64,000 bases of DNA from Alteromonas sp. KUL42 (GCF_006538325.1 NZ_BJKK01000004.1:299141-363140), one strand, 5' to 3'. Positions 18,849-29,627 are shown, numbered from the stretch's first letter. A program made the numbers and translations. The notes: generated by a model not told the origin, from the sequence alone.

Positions 18849-20069
18849 ATGAAAACTGTATCTCGCTCTCATAAATTAGATAACGTTTGTTACGACATCA
18901 GAGGCCCTATTGCGGCGCAAGCCAGAAAAATGGAAGACGAAGGCCATCGCATTCTCAAGCTCAATATAGGCAACCCTGCCCCATTTGGCTTTGAAGCCCC
19001 TGATGACATTGTAAAAGACGTTATTCACAACCTGCCAACGTCTCAAGGATACTCTGACTCGACAGGAATTTATGCCGCCCGCGTGGCCGTGATGCAGTAT
19101 TACCAACAACGCAACATTAAAGATATTCGCGTTGATGATGTTTATATCGGTAATGGTGTCTCTGAACTCATCATGATGGCAATGCAAGCGCTGCTTAACC
19201 ATGGCGATGAAGTATTAATTCCTAGCCCTGATTATCCGCTGTGGACGGCGGCGGTAAGTCTCTCTTCGGGCTCACCTGTCCATTACCGCTGTGACGAACA
19301 AGCGGGTTGGTTCCCTGACTTAGACGACATAAAAAGCAAAATAACCAGTAAAACACGTGCCATTGTGCTTATTAATCCTAATAACCCAACGGGTGCAGTT
19401 TACGACAAAGCCTTACTACAGGAAATCGTCGAAATTGCGCGCCAGCACGGCTTAGTTGTGTTTAGCGATGAAATATACGACAAAATATTATACGACGAAG
19501 CAAAACACACCAGCATCGCCTCTTTAGCTGATGATGTGTTCTTTGTTACATTTAGTGGCTTAAGTAAAAACTACCGCGTAGCAGGCTTCCGCTCGGGTTG
19601 GTTAGTAGTGAGTGGTAACAAGCGTCTAGCATCTGACTATATAGAAGGGCTGAACATACTCTCTTCTATGCGGATGTGCGCCAATGTGCCCTGCCAAAGT
19701 GCTATTCAAACCGCACTGGGTGGCTATCAAAGCATTGACGATTTAGTTAAAGAAAACGGTCGCTTGCGAATTCAACGGGATGTCACTACCGATATGCTAA
19801 ACGGTATTGAGGGAATACACTGCGTTAAACCCAAAGGCGCAATGTACTGCTTCGCCCGCGTTGATGAAAAGAAATTCAATATCCACAACGACGAGCAAAT
19901 GGTGTTGGATTTACTTAGCTCAGAAAAGATCCTATTAGTACACGGTCGCGCTTTTAATCTAAATGAAGGTGTGTATTTTCGTTTGGTGTTTTTACCACAC
20001 AGTGATGTATTGGTACCTGCACTTCACCGTATTGGCAATTTCTTTAGAACATACAAGCAAGGCGCGTAA
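18849..20069 (+). CDS. alaA: Alanine aminotransferase AlaA-like, class I/II PLP enzyme
   Basis: A 406-residue fold-type I aminotransferase closely resembling E. coli AlaA (YfbQ): start MKTVSRSHKLDNVCYDIRGP, LNIGNPAPFGFEAP, INPNNPTGAVY, and the Schiff-base lysine K240 in FSGLSKNYRVAGFRSGW. D207 and Y210 in VVFSDEIY bind PLP. It makes L-alanine from pyruvate using glutamate. It is followed 32 bases later by yfbR, the same order as in enterobacteria, which supports the assignment. The ribosome site before ATG is weak. Confidence 0.94.
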   Translation: MKTVSRSHKLDNVCYDIRGPIAAQARKMEDEGHRILKLNIGNPAPFGFEAPDDIVKDVIHNLPTSQGYSDSTGIYAARVAVMQYYQQRNIKDIRVDDVYIGNGVSELIMMAMQALLNHGDEVLIPSPDYPLWTAAVSLSSGSPVHYRCDEQAGWFPDLDDIKSKITSKTRAIVLINPNNPTGAVYDKALLQEIVEIARQHGLVVFSDEIYDKILYDEAKHTSIASLADDVFFVTFSGLSKNYRVAGFRSGWLVVSGNKRLASDYIEGLNILSSMRMCANVPCQSAIQTALGGYQSIDDLVKENGRLRIQRDVTTDMLNGIEGIHCVKPKGAMYCFARVDEKKFNIHNDEQMVLDLLSSEKILLVHGRAFNLNEGVYFRLVFLPHSDVLVPALHRIGNFFRTYKQGA

Positions 20070-20101
20070 AGCGCTGCGCGTATTGAATTAGTAGAGTGTT
20101 T

Positions 20102-20704
20102 ATGAAACAAAGTACTTTCCTCGCGTGGATATTGCGTATGCCTTTAATCAAAAGATGGGCATTAATGCATACCGTGAAACGCGAAAATATAGCAGAACAC
20201 TCTCATCAGGTTGCGGTTATTGCTCATTTACTGGCAGTAATAAAGAAAGAGATTTACGGTGGTTCACTTTCGCCAGAAAAAGCCGCAACCATTGCCCTTT
20301 ACCACGAAATATCAGAATCAAAATTGCAAGACATCAACCATGTTACTAAATACCACAACCCTGAAATTACCCGAGAGTTTAAAAAACTTGAAAAGATTTC
20401 AGAGCAAGAATGTCTTGCTTCTTTGCCCAAAGAGTTACAGGCGTCTTTTGCAACACTATTGGTGCAGGATGATGTTGACCCTGACTACAAGCGTATAGTT
20501 AAAGCGGCTGATATTATTTCAGCGTATTTGAAAGCGAACGATGAAATTCGCTTTGGAAACGCAGAGTTTAATTCGGTTAAAGACAGGCTGACCAAAATGC
20601 TAGCTGACTTCGAACGTGATATGCCCGAAGTACGCTATTTCCTTGATACATTTGAGCGCAACTGCTTAGCAAGTGTAGATGAGTTAACAGAGCAAGATAC
20701 TTAG
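20102..20704 (+). CDS. yfbR: YfbR-like 5'-deoxynucleotidase with HE in place of HD
   Basis: A 200-residue HD-domain phosphohydrolase that aligns with E. coli YfbR without gaps in the active-site region (MKQSTFLAWILRMPLIKRWALMHTVKRENIAEHSHQVA). Metal ligands H33, H68 and D137, the catalytic E72 and D77 are at the same numbers, but D69 of the HD pair is E69 here (YHEISES). YfbR dephosphorylates deoxynucleoside 5'-monophosphates. ATG 20102 gives the exact E. coli-like N-terminus and is preferred over GTG 20096. It is probably cotranscribed with alaA. Confidence 0.88.
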   Translation: MKQSTFLAWILRMPLIKRWALMHTVKRENIAEHSHQVAVIAHLLAVIKKEIYGGSLSPEKAATIALYHEISESKLQDINHVTKYHNPEITREFKKLEKISEQECLASLPKELQASFATLLVQDDVDPDYKRIVKAADIISAYLKANDEIRFGNAEFNSVKDRLTKMLADFERDMPEVRYFLDTFERNCLASVDELTEQDT

Positions 20705-20843
20705 AGCCTTTCTATCTTATCAATCATCCAACAAAACCTGAAATACGCATATAGCATCTAAACAAAGGAACAACTTCAAGCGTAAAATTTAACTTTTTAA
20801 AGACTCCCACCTAGACCGCATACGATTTAGGCAGCATCTTAAA

Positions 20844-21821
20844 TTAATGAATTTCTATATCACCAGTTTTGTAACCGTGTTCGATATCGCTATCTAGGAT
20901 AAATAGGGTTTTTGTAACGGACTTATTGCCTCTTTGGAAAGTTATCACATGTTCTCCCTCGGTTAGAGAGAAACCTTGCTCTATATTGTCAGAAGCGGGC
21001 TTACTTCCTCTTACAGTTATTTTGTAATTATCCTCGGAGTGTTGGCTTAAAGCTGAACTTGAAGACCCTACGGTTATTGATAAGGGGTCGTCCGATAATA
21101 AGTTTTCCTTAATTAATGCAAGCATATAATTTAACTTGTCAGATTCTTTAATGCCATCAGGCGCTTTGTATACGTTCATAAACACGCTGACGGTATTGTT
21201 CTCTATGTTGTTTTTAATAACGTCACGGTAAGGGTCACTTTTGATACCTGCAATAGCAAGAAATACCATAATAGGGATAATGGCTATTGAGCTTGCTCCA
21301 CTGATAATAAACTTACTTCCGCTGGTCATTTTTCTATGATTTAACGTTGTGATGATACTGATGAGAAATGCAAACGTAATTATAGCTAAGGGCAAGTATG
21401 CAATAGCTTTCGTATCATACTGCATTGATAGTTCGGCAAGTTTAAGGGCTAACCCAATAAAGCCACTCCAATCATATAATCGAATGAGAATAACTGATAG
21501 TACCCCGCCAAGTAGAACCATTGAACCTGAGATTAACCCACATATTATTAGTGGGATTTTTATAAGTGATAACTTATTTTGGCGACTAGAGAGTCCGAAT
21601 TGCCATATCTTCGCATTCACTATGATCAAAGCTGCAGTAAATGAACTTATAACAAGCAGGGGGACTATAGCCTTCTCTTGTGATGGAAGTGAGTTTGCTG
21701 CTCTAGAGATATGGTAAATACCCAAAGGGATAAGTTGTAATATTGGCAGAAGCAAGAACAAGGCAATAGCCTTATACGACTTACTCAATATTGCTAGGGT
21801 AAAAATTTGAAGAGATGCCAT
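20844..21821 (-). CDS. Unknown multi-spanning membrane protein with C-terminal extramembrane domain
   Basis: A 325-residue protein, not recognised. The first about 210 residues hold six or seven hydrophobic segments. The C-terminal about 115 residues are soluble (DPYRDVIKNNIENNTVSVFMNVYKA to the end) and include a beta-rich part (ITVRGSKPASDNIEQGFSLTEGEHVITFQRGNKSVTKTLFIL) that looks like an Ig/carbohydrate-binding-like sandwich. ATG 21821 was chosen because it overlaps the previous gene's TAA by one base (TAATG); the longer frame starts only with a TTG. It forms a two-gene unit with the upstream membrane protein. Confidence 0.72.
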   Translation of the reverse strand: MASLQIFTLAILSKSYKAIALFLLLPILQLIPLGIYHISRAANSLPSQEKAIVPLLVISSFTAALIIVNAKIWQFGLSSRQNKLSLIKIPLIICGLISGSMVLLGGVLSVILIRLYDWSGFIGLALKLAELSMQYDTKAIAYLPLAIITFAFLISIITTLNHRKMTSGSKFIISGASSIAIIPIMVFLAIAGIKSDPYRDVIKNNIENNTVSVFMNVYKAPDGIKESDKLNYMLALIKENLLSDDPLSITVGSSSSALSQHSEDNYKITVRGSKPASDNIEQGFSLTEGEHVITFQRGNKSVTKTLFILDSDIEHGYKTGDIEIH

Positions 21822-22363
21822 TATAGGTAGTACAAAACCAAAAAAAGAAATAGTGTAATAGGTAAGTAAACCCAAGGCATGTGTGATTTTTGAATTTCAA
21901 AAAGCGGTTCAATGGGCGTGAATGGCCATGCCAAGGTCAATACAACAACCACCCAGAACAACCAGTTTATCCCATCCTTTTCTTCCTTTGAGTTAACATA
22001 ATCGGCGAATGCATGGTATCTGGCTAACCCTAGAATGAATGAGAAGAAAGTGAAGTAATAAAAATGATCAAAAAAGGGGCTTTCAACCGTTTTTTCGATA
22101 AAGTTTAAAATGTAAACAACAGAAGTTAGAATGATGCCTAGTCCGACAAACACGATTAAGCCGGGAGCATAAGACCCCCTTCTTGTTGTGTATTGAGAGC
22201 CATCATGTCGTACCCAAGTGGTTTCTATGATGTCATCTTTGTACTGATCGCCCATCACTTTGGTTAGAAATAGTATAGGCAAACTGCCAAAGACAAACCC
22301 TATAATCCCGCCGATAAAGGGAATGGCTAGCCAAGGCATTCTGGCAACATGTTGCAATTTCAT
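21821..22363 (-). CDS. Unknown four-to-five-TM membrane protein
   Basis: A 180-residue protein, not recognised. Hydrophobic segments at about residues 12-35, 70-88, 98-115, 132-148 and 163-180; a short hydrophilic loop (GDQYKDDIIETTWVRHDGSQYTTRRGS) lies between the first two. The start has a strong ribosome site (AAGGAG, about 9 bases before ATG). The stop TAA overlaps the ATG of the next gene, so both are expressed together. The function cannot be told; no homologous domain comes to mind. Confidence 0.75.
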   Translation of the reverse strand: MKLQHVARMPWLAIPFIGGIIGFVFGSLPILFLTKVMGDQYKDDIIETTWVRHDGSQYTTRRGSYAPGLIVFVGLGIILTSVVYILNFIEKTVESPFFDHFYYFTFFSFILGLARYHAFADYVNSKEEKDGINWLFWVVVVLTLAWPFTPIEPLFEIQKSHMPWVYLPITLFLFLVLYYL

Positions 22364-22443
22364 TCTGGGTACTCCTTTTTATTAACCCCAATCTTTGCTG
22401 ACAAACCTATTTGCATGCAAAATCGCAGTTTCGGCTACGTGTG

Positions 22444-22617
22444 TTATTGCATGCAGCCAGAAATAATTGTCTCAGACAGTCTACAGTCTTCCAGATACAG
22501 ATAGTAGTTCCATTCACCGTTGATAAGCGCGACACGGTCACGGTTGGTTAAATGTAGCTGATAGCCCTGTTCTTGGATTTTTTCAGAATATTTGGTGACA
22601 ATGGTCCATTGCCGTCA
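22444..22617 (-). pseudogene. Remnant of an unknown coding sequence between kinase and membrane-protein genes
   Basis: On the minus strand the frame ending at TAA 22444-22446 reads ...WTIVTKYSEKIQEQGYQ then LHLTNRDRVALINGEWNYYL, YLEDCRLSETIISGCMQ. It has protein-like composition for about 55 codons but no start codon and is closed upstream by a TGA just before. A neighbouring frame (KEVNIFDGNGP) could supply a continuation with a one-base shift. It begins directly after the stop codon of the hybrid kinase. It is best read as the 3' remnant of a lost gene; the family is not recognised. Confidence 0.4.
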
Positions 22618-22636
22618 AAGATATTAACTTCTTTGC

Positions 22637-25600
22637 CTAGTCCAACAAAGCCTGAAACTCAGTAAGAGCTGTTTTGATGGCGACAATGTCAAAAATGTCT
22701 GTTGCACTAATTAAGTTATCAGCGTAAGCAGCAAGTGTTTTAGAGTCATAATCTGCTGCTACCTGCTTAATTTGGCGCGCAAATTCAGCAATTTCGTTTA
22801 AATTGTTATTGTTCTTGAGTTCGGCACAATGGCCGTAATAGTTCGTTTTGAGGTACGCTAAAAGCTCGTGGTTCATATCACTATTGACGTCGCTGGTTAC
22901 CTTGGTTTGTGCTTCATCACTCACCACCGCTTCAAAAGCAAGGTACTTTTTAAGCTCGTCGATAAGTTCTCTTTTCATCACAGGTTTTCGTAAATAACCT
23001 GCAAAGTTTTCTCTTCGCTGACGTTCATAATCATCTCTCATAACCGAGGCCGTTAATGCCACAATGGGAATATGAGGATGTGAAGCCTTTATAATATTTG
23101 CCGCTTGGTAACCGTCCATTTCGGGCATACGAATATCCATAATCACCACGTCATAATCGCCTTCATCCACCTTGGCGACAGCTTCTTTACCGTTACTTGC
23201 TTCATCAAAATTAATCGATAAGGTTTTAAAAATTTCCGTCAATAATCGTCTGTTGTCAGCAACATCATCAACGATAAGCACGCGACACGGAGCAAACAAC
23301 ACATCAATAGCAGAAGAAGCGCCATCGTGACTGCTTTCTAGCGGGGTTTTCTCAACAGAGGCGACATCAATTTGACTTAAATAAATTGAAAAACACGACC
23401 CTTTGTCAAGCTCACTGCTCACCGAAATGGTGCCGTTCATTAATTCGGTAAGACGTTTACTTATACTCAAACCCAGCCCTGTGCCGCCGTACTTGCGTAT
23501 ACTCTGCCCTTCCTGCTGCTGAAAACTCTCGAATATTTGTTCCAGCTTATCACTTGGAATGCCAATACCCGTATCTTCAACATCAATTCTTAAATCAATT
23601 TTACTGTGGATGGCATCTTCGTTGAGCGCCGTGGCCCTAAGTGTAATAATACCCTCATCGGTAAACTTAACTGCATTACCAACCAGGTTGAATAATATTT
23701 GCCTAATACGGGCCGAATCTAACAACAATGCGTGTGGAATTAGCTCATCAACATCCAGAATGAAATCTAGACCTTTGTTGCGGACATTCATTGTGAAGAT
23801 ATTGCTCACTTCTTCAAATAACGAATGAGGATTACACACTTCTTTGGTAAGCGTTAGCTTGCCGGCTTCAATTTTTGATAGGTCTAAAATGTCATTAATC
23901 AACAGCAGAAGCGCATTGCCAGCTGAGCGGATAGTGGTTACAAATGACTTTAACTTACTGTCTTGAATTTGTTCACTAAGCAGTTCGGTAAAACCTATGA
24001 TGGCGTTCATTGGCGTGCGAATTTCATGGCTCATATTGGCCAAAAATTCAGACTTCGCTTGGTTAGCACTGACCGCGTGATTTTTGGCTTCCTCTAGCTC
24101 TCGCTCCATCGCAATGCGTTCATTGAGATTCACCACCATATGCAATAGTGCCGTTTTACCATGAAAACGAATAGGAATTATCGACATCAATCCATCGATC
24201 TTACTGTTGTTTAAAGCCGTTATCTCTACTTGTTGCTCAAACATCTCATCAACATCTTCATCGAGAAAGGCGCGAGAAGGAACATCAGTAACATGTGCAT
24301 CATCAATATTGAGTACATCAATAGCGTATTGATTTGCCATCAACAATTTTCGAGTCGTTAAATCAACTACGTAAATAATGATCGGGATATTTTCTATTAC
24401 AACAGAGAGGTTTTTTTCACTCTGTTTAAGCGACAGCTCTGTCTGCGTTCTCAGTGCCACTTCGTTTTGTAAGCGTCGGTTCCAAATAAAAACAAAAGCG
24501 ATAACAAATACTGAAACAAGCACAACAATTGCAGCAATCGTGTAATCTGTTTTAACAACGAGTTCTCTATTGCCCCACTTATTTGATATCTGCTGTTTAC
24601 GCGTGATACTGACATTGTTCAATACCCGCTCTAGGATAGGAATAATTGGAGCGAATTCTTTTTGAACAGCAAAGCTAATTTCTAGTTTGTAATCTGTTTT
24701 ACCTACAACTCGCAAACCTGAATAACCGCTTTCGGCAATAAAGTAATTTACTTGCGCTAGCGACCCTACAAATATGTCTGTTTTACCCGAAGATAAATCA
24801 TCTAACCCTTGTTGCGGAGAGGAAACCAAAGAAAACGCCACATTGGGAAAACGCCTTAACAAATCCTGCGTACTCGGATAGTCCTCAAGCAAGGTAATTC
24901 TGCGCTCTAACACTTGGGTAATATTGTCAATGTACTGATTGTCGTTTTGGGTTACAAAGACAATTGGCGTGTTAATGTAACTTGTTGTAAAAACTAAATG
25001 CTCTAGTGGTTTATAATCAGGAAATGCAGAGACCATATTCACCTGATTAGACAACACCAACGCTTGGCTTTCCTCCCAGCTTTCAGTTGGGATATTTTCA
25101 AACCGCACGCCTGTAGCTTCAGTAAATATGTCCAAATAGTCTTGAATTATTCCAATGTGCTTCCCAGTTTCATCTGTTCCTTCAAATGGCATCCAAAATG
25201 GATCGCCCACAAACGTTATTTGAGGGTGTGCATCGAGCCACTGACGTTCCTCGTCAGACAACACTATCGCTATATCATCCGGCGTCAGCCGGTTTGCCCC
25301 CAACCACTTATCCATTAGTTGCTGCATATTGTGATTTTCTAGATAAACTAAGGCTTTATTAATTATTTCGACTAGCGGGGCGTAGTCGTCTCTAACGCCA
25401 ACATGAAGGTTATTAACTGGTGAATTAGGAATACTCTTGAACGCAGAGATTTCGGTAATAGAGCGATAATTCAGAATATAATTGATAACTGCATGGGAAT
25501 CATAAAGAAAGTCGGCTTGGCCTGACACGACATAGTCAATGGCTTGTTCAGGTGACTCTACGTACACTAAAGTTAAATTGGGAATTAACTGGCTTATTTC

Positions 25601-26854
25601 TTCTGCCCGTGCACTGTCCTTAATAATAGCCAACCGCTTGCCCGCTAACTGTCCTAAGCGCTCTACTTTATCGCTGCTCCGCACAAAGAAATAATTTAAC
25701 GCACTTACGTAAGGCTTTGAGAACAGCAAATACGCTTCGCGTTCTTTGGTTTTAAACGCAGCCACTACCACGTCTTTTTCTTTGTTTTTAACCTGTTCTA
25801 GGGACTTCTCCCACACATCGGTGGTGTAGTGAAACTGCAAGCCAGTAAGATAAGATACTTGTTGTAGTATATCGTGACCTAAACCATCGTGTAGCCCTTG
25901 GTCATTACGAAACTCAAACGGTGCCCAAGCATAATCACCCGCCACACTGATAACGGGGTGTTCCGCTATCCAATCTTGTTCCGCTTCAGTTAACGGTAAG
26001 CTCACTTTGTCAAAGCTCGTTTTTACTTCACCGCTCTGGGCAGCACTCACCTTATCGCTTTGGGCAATGCCTATCTTAAACCACTTGTTGTAGATTTTTC
26101 GGCGTTCACTGTCAGTAATGGCATCTAGGCCCTTTTGAATGATACCGGATAAAATTGCTTGGTTTTTGGCTGTTACAATATGAATAGGGTTCTTGCCTAA
26201 GTGGCGCGTCGACTTAAACGGTTTGATTGTGCTGATCCCTTCTGTTTCAAGGGTGTACATCAGTGCGCCATATGTGTCGAAAAGCAAATCTGCCTTACGC
26301 TCCAATACCATATCTATAGCTTGCCCAAACGTCTCTGTATCTTTGATAATAATGTTGGGAAAATGCTGTTGAATGAGTTCGCGATGAGCATAACTTTTCG
26401 GTATGGCGAGTCGTTTACCGTCAAGATCTTTAAAGGAGCTTACAGGAACATCCTGATGAACAAAAAAGTAATCCAGCGCCTCAAAATAAGGTTTAGAAAA
26501 ATGGAGGAACGTTTCTCTTTCAGGGGTTTTATAAACCGCAGGAAGCACGTCCAACTCCCCTCTTTTCATCCTAGCCAAATTATTTTGCCAGGTATCGGTA
26601 ACAACCGTGTATTGTAAGCCAGTGTAGTGTGAAACAAGGTCGAGGTAATCTTTCGCTATGCCTTGATATTGCCCTCTGTCGTCAACAAAGTTAAAGGGCG
26701 TCCAATCGAGGCTGCCTCCCACCGAAATAGAAGTGTGTCGCTCTAGCCACTGCCGTTCTTCAGCATTAAGTTCTACCGTTTGCTGTGAAACTTGCGCTAG
26801 CGCGCCAAACACAAAAAAACACAATACGCATAACATCCATTTAAAGATGCGCAT
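22637..26854 (-). CDS. Hybrid sensor histidine kinase with three periplasmic solute-binding domains (BvgS/EvgS-like)
   Basis: A 1405-residue protein. Signal peptide/TM ([16 protein letters not shown]), then three SBP_bac_3 (family 3 solute-binding) domains at about residues 40-259, 300-518 and 545-761, each with the W(T/A/M)PF motif (DWTPFNF, AWAPFEF, FWMPFEG). One TM at about 771-791, a PAS-like domain (about 815-910), HisKA with H943 in [10 protein letters not shown], HATPase ([24 protein letters not shown]), and a receiver (LIVDD...VIMDIRMP, D1240). The last 90 residues resemble an Hpt helical bundle but show no HxxKG phosphoacceptor. ATG 26854 is one base past the TGA of the upstream response regulator, so the two are coupled. 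Confidence 0.93.
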   Translation of the reverse strand: MRIFKWMLCVLCFFVFGALAQVSQQTVELNAEERQWLERHTSISVGGSLDWTPFNFVDDRGQYQGIAKDYLDLVSHYTGLQYTVVTDTWQNNLARMKRGELDVLPAVYKTPERETFLHFSKPYFEALDYFFVHQDVPVSSFKDLDGKRLAIPKSYAHRELIQQHFPNIIIKDTETFGQAIDMVLERKADLLFDTYGALMYTLETEGISTIKPFKSTRHLGKNPIHIVTAKNQAILSGIIQKGLDAITDSERRKIYNKWFKIGIAQSDKVSAAQSGEVKTSFDKVSLPLTEAEQDWIAEHPVISVAGDYAWAPFEFRNDQGLHDGLGHDILQQVSYLTGLQFHYTTDVWEKSLEQVKNKEKDVVVAAFKTKEREAYLLFSKPYVSALNYFFVRSSDKVERLGQLAGKRLAIIKDSARAEEISQLIPNLTLVYVESPEQAIDYVVSGQADFLYDSHAVINYILNYRSITEISAFKSIPNSPVNNLHVGVRDDYAPLVEIINKALVYLENHNMQQLMDKWLGANRLTPDDIAIVLSDEERQWLDAHPQITFVGDPFWMPFEGTDETGKHIGIIQDYLDIFTEATGVRFENIPTESWEESQALVLSNQVNMVSAFPDYKPLEHLVFTTSYINTPIVFVTQNDNQYIDNITQVLERRITLLEDYPSTQDLLRRFPNVAFSLVSSPQQGLDDLSSGKTDIFVGSLAQVNYFIAESGYSGLRVVGKTDYKLEISFAVQKEFAPIIPILERVLNNVSITRKQQISNKWGNRELVVKTDYTIAAIVVLVSVFVIAFVFIWNRRLQNEVALRTQTELSLKQSEKNLSVVIENIPIIIYVVDLTTRKLLMANQYAIDVLNIDDAHVTDVPSRAFLDEDVDEMFEQQVEITALNNSKIDGLMSIIPIRFHGKTALLHMVVNLNERIAMERELEEAKNHAVSANQAKSEFLANMSHEIRTPMNAIIGFTELLSEQIQDSKLKSFVTTIRSAGNALLLLINDILDLSKIEAGKLTLTKEVCNPHSLFEEVSNIFTMNVRNKGLDFILDVDELIPHALLLDSARIRQILFNLVGNAVKFTDEGIITLRATALNEDAIHSKIDLRIDVEDTGIGIPSDKLEQIFESFQQQEGQSIRKYGGTGLGLSISKRLTELMNGTISVSSELDKGSCFSIYLSQIDVASVEKTPLESSHDGASSAIDVLFAPCRVLIVDDVADNRRLLTEIFKTLSINFDEASNGKEAVAKVDEGDYDVVIMDIRMPEMDGYQAANIIKASHPHIPIVALTASVMRDDYERQRRENFAGYLRKPVMKRELIDELKKYLAFEAVVSDEAQTKVTSDVNSDMNHELLAYLKTNYYGHCAELKNNNNLNEIAEFARQIKQVAADYDSKTLAAYADNLISATDIFDIVAIKTALTEFQALLD

Positions 26855-26855
26855 G

Positions 26856-27908
26856 TCACTGCCTAATGATTTCAAGGAATTCAGGAAGGTGCTCAACTAA
26901 GATATTGACTAGCGCAGGATCGAAATGACTACCACTGTGTTGCTGAATGTAATCAACTGCATCATCTATGGTCCAAGCGCTCTTGTATTGCCGTTTGTGA
27001 GTTAAAGCGTCAAATACATCAGCAAGGGCAACTATACGACCATAAATATGAATTTCGTCGCCCTTAAGCCCTCGTGGATAACCAGTTCCGTCCCACTTTT
27101 CGTGATGCTCATGGGCAATGACTGCAGCCGCGGTGGATAGTCTTCGTTTAGAGTTTTTGAGTAAGTCGTACCCTTTTTCTGCATGGGTGCGCATTACCGT
27201 CATTTCTTCTGCCGTTAATTTACCAGGCTTGTGAAGAATTTCTTCGGGAACAGTAATTTTTCCAATATCGTGCATAGGAGAAGCCAAAAATAATGTATTG
27301 ACGTCCTCTTCACTTAGCGACGTAACATAGCTCCCCAACAGTCTGCACATTTCTGCTACGCGCCTGATGTGTTGCCCGGTTTCATCAGATGTTGACTCCA
27401 TCACTTCCATAAGGATGTAGATCATTTCTACCTGGCCTGCTTCTATTTCACCAGCCAGACGTTTTGCCTGAAGTCGCGCTTTTACTTCAATTTCGTCGGC
27501 GCGCTTTTTAATAGCTTCGCGTGAAAGAGCAAGTTCAATATGGGTTCTCACCCTAGCCAACAATTCGTTGGCATGAAAAGGTTTTATAATGTAGTCAACG
27601 CCACCTACTTCAAACCCTTCGTTAATTGAGTCGGCGTCTGACTTGGCAGTAAGAAAGATGACAGGAATAGACTTTGCGTGCTCCATTTCCTTTATTGCAC
27701 GGCATACATCGAAACCGTTTACCTTCGGCATCATAATATCGAGCAATATTAGATCAAACGCCTGATTTGAAATGAGGTTGAGCGCTTCTTGACCATCAGT
27801 AGCAAATGAAAACGTATAGCTCTCTTCTTTGAGAATATTCATTGCCACTTGGATGTTTTCAGATACATCATCGACAATTAAAATTCTTATGTCCTTACCA
27901 CTTTTCAC
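26856..27908 (-). CDS. Response regulator with HD-GYP domain (predicted c-di-GMP phosphodiesterase)
   Basis: About 350 residues. The receiver (residues about 7-120) has ILIVDDVSEN, the phosphoacceptor in LILLDIMMP and the lysine of IIKPF. A coiled linker follows, then an HD-GYP domain with MHDIGKITVPEEIL, HHEKWDGTGYPRGLKGDEIH and ALADVFDALT: all HD and GYP residues are intact, so cyclic di-GMP hydrolysis is likely. The GTG at 27908 with AAAGGA before it is the best start; the frame stays open upstream to a TTG at 28025 with another GTG at 27938, so the start is uncertain. First gene of a pair with the hybrid kinase, which is its likely phosphodonor. Confidence 0.92.
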   Translation of the reverse strand: MKSGKDIRILIVDDVSENIQVAMNILKEESYTFSFATDGQEALNLISNQAFDLILLDIMMPKVNGFDVCRAIKEMEHAKSIPVIFLTAKSDADSINEGFEVGGVDYIIKPFHANELLARVRTHIELALSREAIKKRADEIEVKARLQAKRLAGEIEAGQVEMIYILMEVMESTSDETGQHIRRVAEMCRLLGSYVTSLSEEDVNTLFLASPMHDIGKITVPEEILHKPGKLTAEEMTVMRTHAEKGYDLLKNSKRRLSTAAAVIAHEHHEKWDGTGYPRGLKGDEIHIYGRIVALADVFDALTHKRQYKSAWTIDDAVDYIQQHSGSHFDPALVNILVEHLPEFLEIIRQ

Positions 27909-28283
27909 CTTTGTAAAATCCTTTAGCGGTGGAAACACTTTTAAAAAGAATACGTGGTTTTGGTTAATTGGCAAGCTGAATTTTGCCCTTAAAGATTGAG
28001 TAAAATAGGCCGCTTTTATAAGCAAGTCTGGTGTTTTATTGCCCTGGGTTATATACCAGTAGAAAATCAGAATAATCTATTGTTTCCCTTCTATGTGTTT
28101 AACTATACTGAACTTTCTATTTTTCGAATTATCGGTTCATTGGCGTAAACAAAACATCGCCACCGTAATTGTTTGAGTCGCCCAAGTTGCACTTTAATTT
28201 CAACATTGATGAGGTAGCTAAGAGAGCGCTTAAAAAGGAAAGTGAACTTTCGAAATTATGTGACGGGTAAATCAGGAGATGAT

Positions 28284-29627
28284 GTGACCACAAAACAATG
28301 GGAAAACGCATTACAAGAAAGGCGATTGCCGCGCAGCGCTAGTCGGGACGGCGATCATAGAAACCCCTATCAACGGGATAAGGCACGTGTACTTCATAGT
28401 GCTGCTTTTCGACGACTACAGGCAAAAACCCAAGTTTTGGGGGTGGGATTAAGTGATTTTTATCGCACGCGTCTTACTCATTCCCTTGAAGCTGCTCAAA
28501 TTGGCACAGGGATCACGGCTCAGTTATGTGGAAAGTTTCCTGCTATTGCCGAAACACTTTCTCTTGACGCCACATTAATTGAAACACTTTGCCTAGCACA
28601 TGATATCGGCCACCCGCCTTTTGGCCATGGCGGTGAAGTCGCTCTGAACTATATGATGTATGAACACGGCGGCTTTGAAGGCAATGGGCAAACCTTTCGT
28701 ATTATCACTCAACTTGAGCCCTACACTGCCGACCACGGTATGAACCTGTGTCGTCGTAGCGTTTTGGGGTTGGTGAAATACCCAAACTTTATTGATGCAT
28801 TGCAGAATACACATATTACACCTAAGCAACCGGCTAACTTTCGACGCGTTAAAGCAGATGAGTGGCATCCTCCAAAAGGTTTATTCCGCTGTGATGAGTC
28901 ACTGTTTAACTGGCTATTGGCACCTTTTTCAGATGCAGACAAAACAGGTTTTATGACCTTTATAGAAAAGCCTGAAGGTCACAGTAAGACGCAATTTAAA
29001 TCTTTTGATTGCTCCATTATGGAGTTGGCCGATGATATTGCCTATGGCATCCACGATTTAGAAGATGCCATTGTGATGGATATGGTCCAAAAGCAACATT
29101 TTATTGAAGATGTCACCTTACCCTTGCGCGCATTAGATGTACCTTGGCTTTCTGATAACATTGAAACATTGACATCCAAGCTATTTAGCAACGTGCATCA
29201 CGAGCGCAAAAATGCTATTGGCGCCTTAGTTAATAGTTTTATTACTGCTATAGAAATTCGTGATGTAGAAGGGTTTTCCCACCCACTGTTTGCGTATAAT
29301 GCTGTCATGCCTACGGCATTTTCTAATGCATTAGAGTTATTCAAGCGCTTTGTTTTTAATAAAGTCATTAGAAGACCTGACGTACAACTTTTGGAATACA
29401 AAGGCCAATTGGTAGTAATGGAATTGTTTGAAGCGTTTGCTTCAGACCCAGAGCGCTTATTACCCGAAAACACCCAAGAACGCTGGCGCACAGCAAAGGA
29501 AAATGGCGAGGGTATGCGTGTTATTGCTGACTACATTTCAGGTATGACCGATGAATTTGCATCCCGCCTCTACGCCACGATATTTTCTCCGAAACACGGT
29601 GGAATTCAAGACAGTTTTCACATGTAA
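28284..29627 (+). CDS. dgt: dNTP triphosphohydrolase (dGTPase-like, HD domain)
   Basis: A 447-residue HD hydrolase starting GTG 28284, which has AGGAG six bases before it; earlier in-frame GTGs at 28242 and 28260 have no such site. The N-terminal RNPYQRDKARVLHSAAFRRLQAKTQVLG and DFYRTRLTHSLEAAQIG segments and the HD motif CLAHDIGHPPFGHGGE are complete; MELADDIAYGIHDLEDA supplies the later metal-binding Asp. The family removes triphosphate from dNTPs, controlling nucleotide pools and, in some bacteria, limiting phages. It stands alone and is divergent from the HD-GYP/kinase pair. Confidence 0.93.
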   Translation: MTTKQWENALQERRLPRSASRDGDHRNPYQRDKARVLHSAAFRRLQAKTQVLGVGLSDFYRTRLTHSLEAAQIGTGITAQLCGKFPAIAETLSLDATLIETLCLAHDIGHPPFGHGGEVALNYMMYEHGGFEGNGQTFRIITQLEPYTADHGMNLCRRSVLGLVKYPNFIDALQNTHITPKQPANFRRVKADEWHPPKGLFRCDESLFNWLLAPFSDADKTGFMTFIEKPEGHSKTQFKSFDCSIMELADDIAYGIHDLEDAIVMDMVQKQHFIEDVTLPLRALDVPWLSDNIETLTSKLFSNVHHERKNAIGALVNSFITAIEIRDVEGFSHPLFAYNAVMPTAFSNALELFKRFVFNKVIRRPDVQLLEYKGQLVVMELFEAFASDPERLLPENTQERWRTAKENGEGMRVIADYISGMTDEFASRLYATIFSPKHGGIQDSFHM

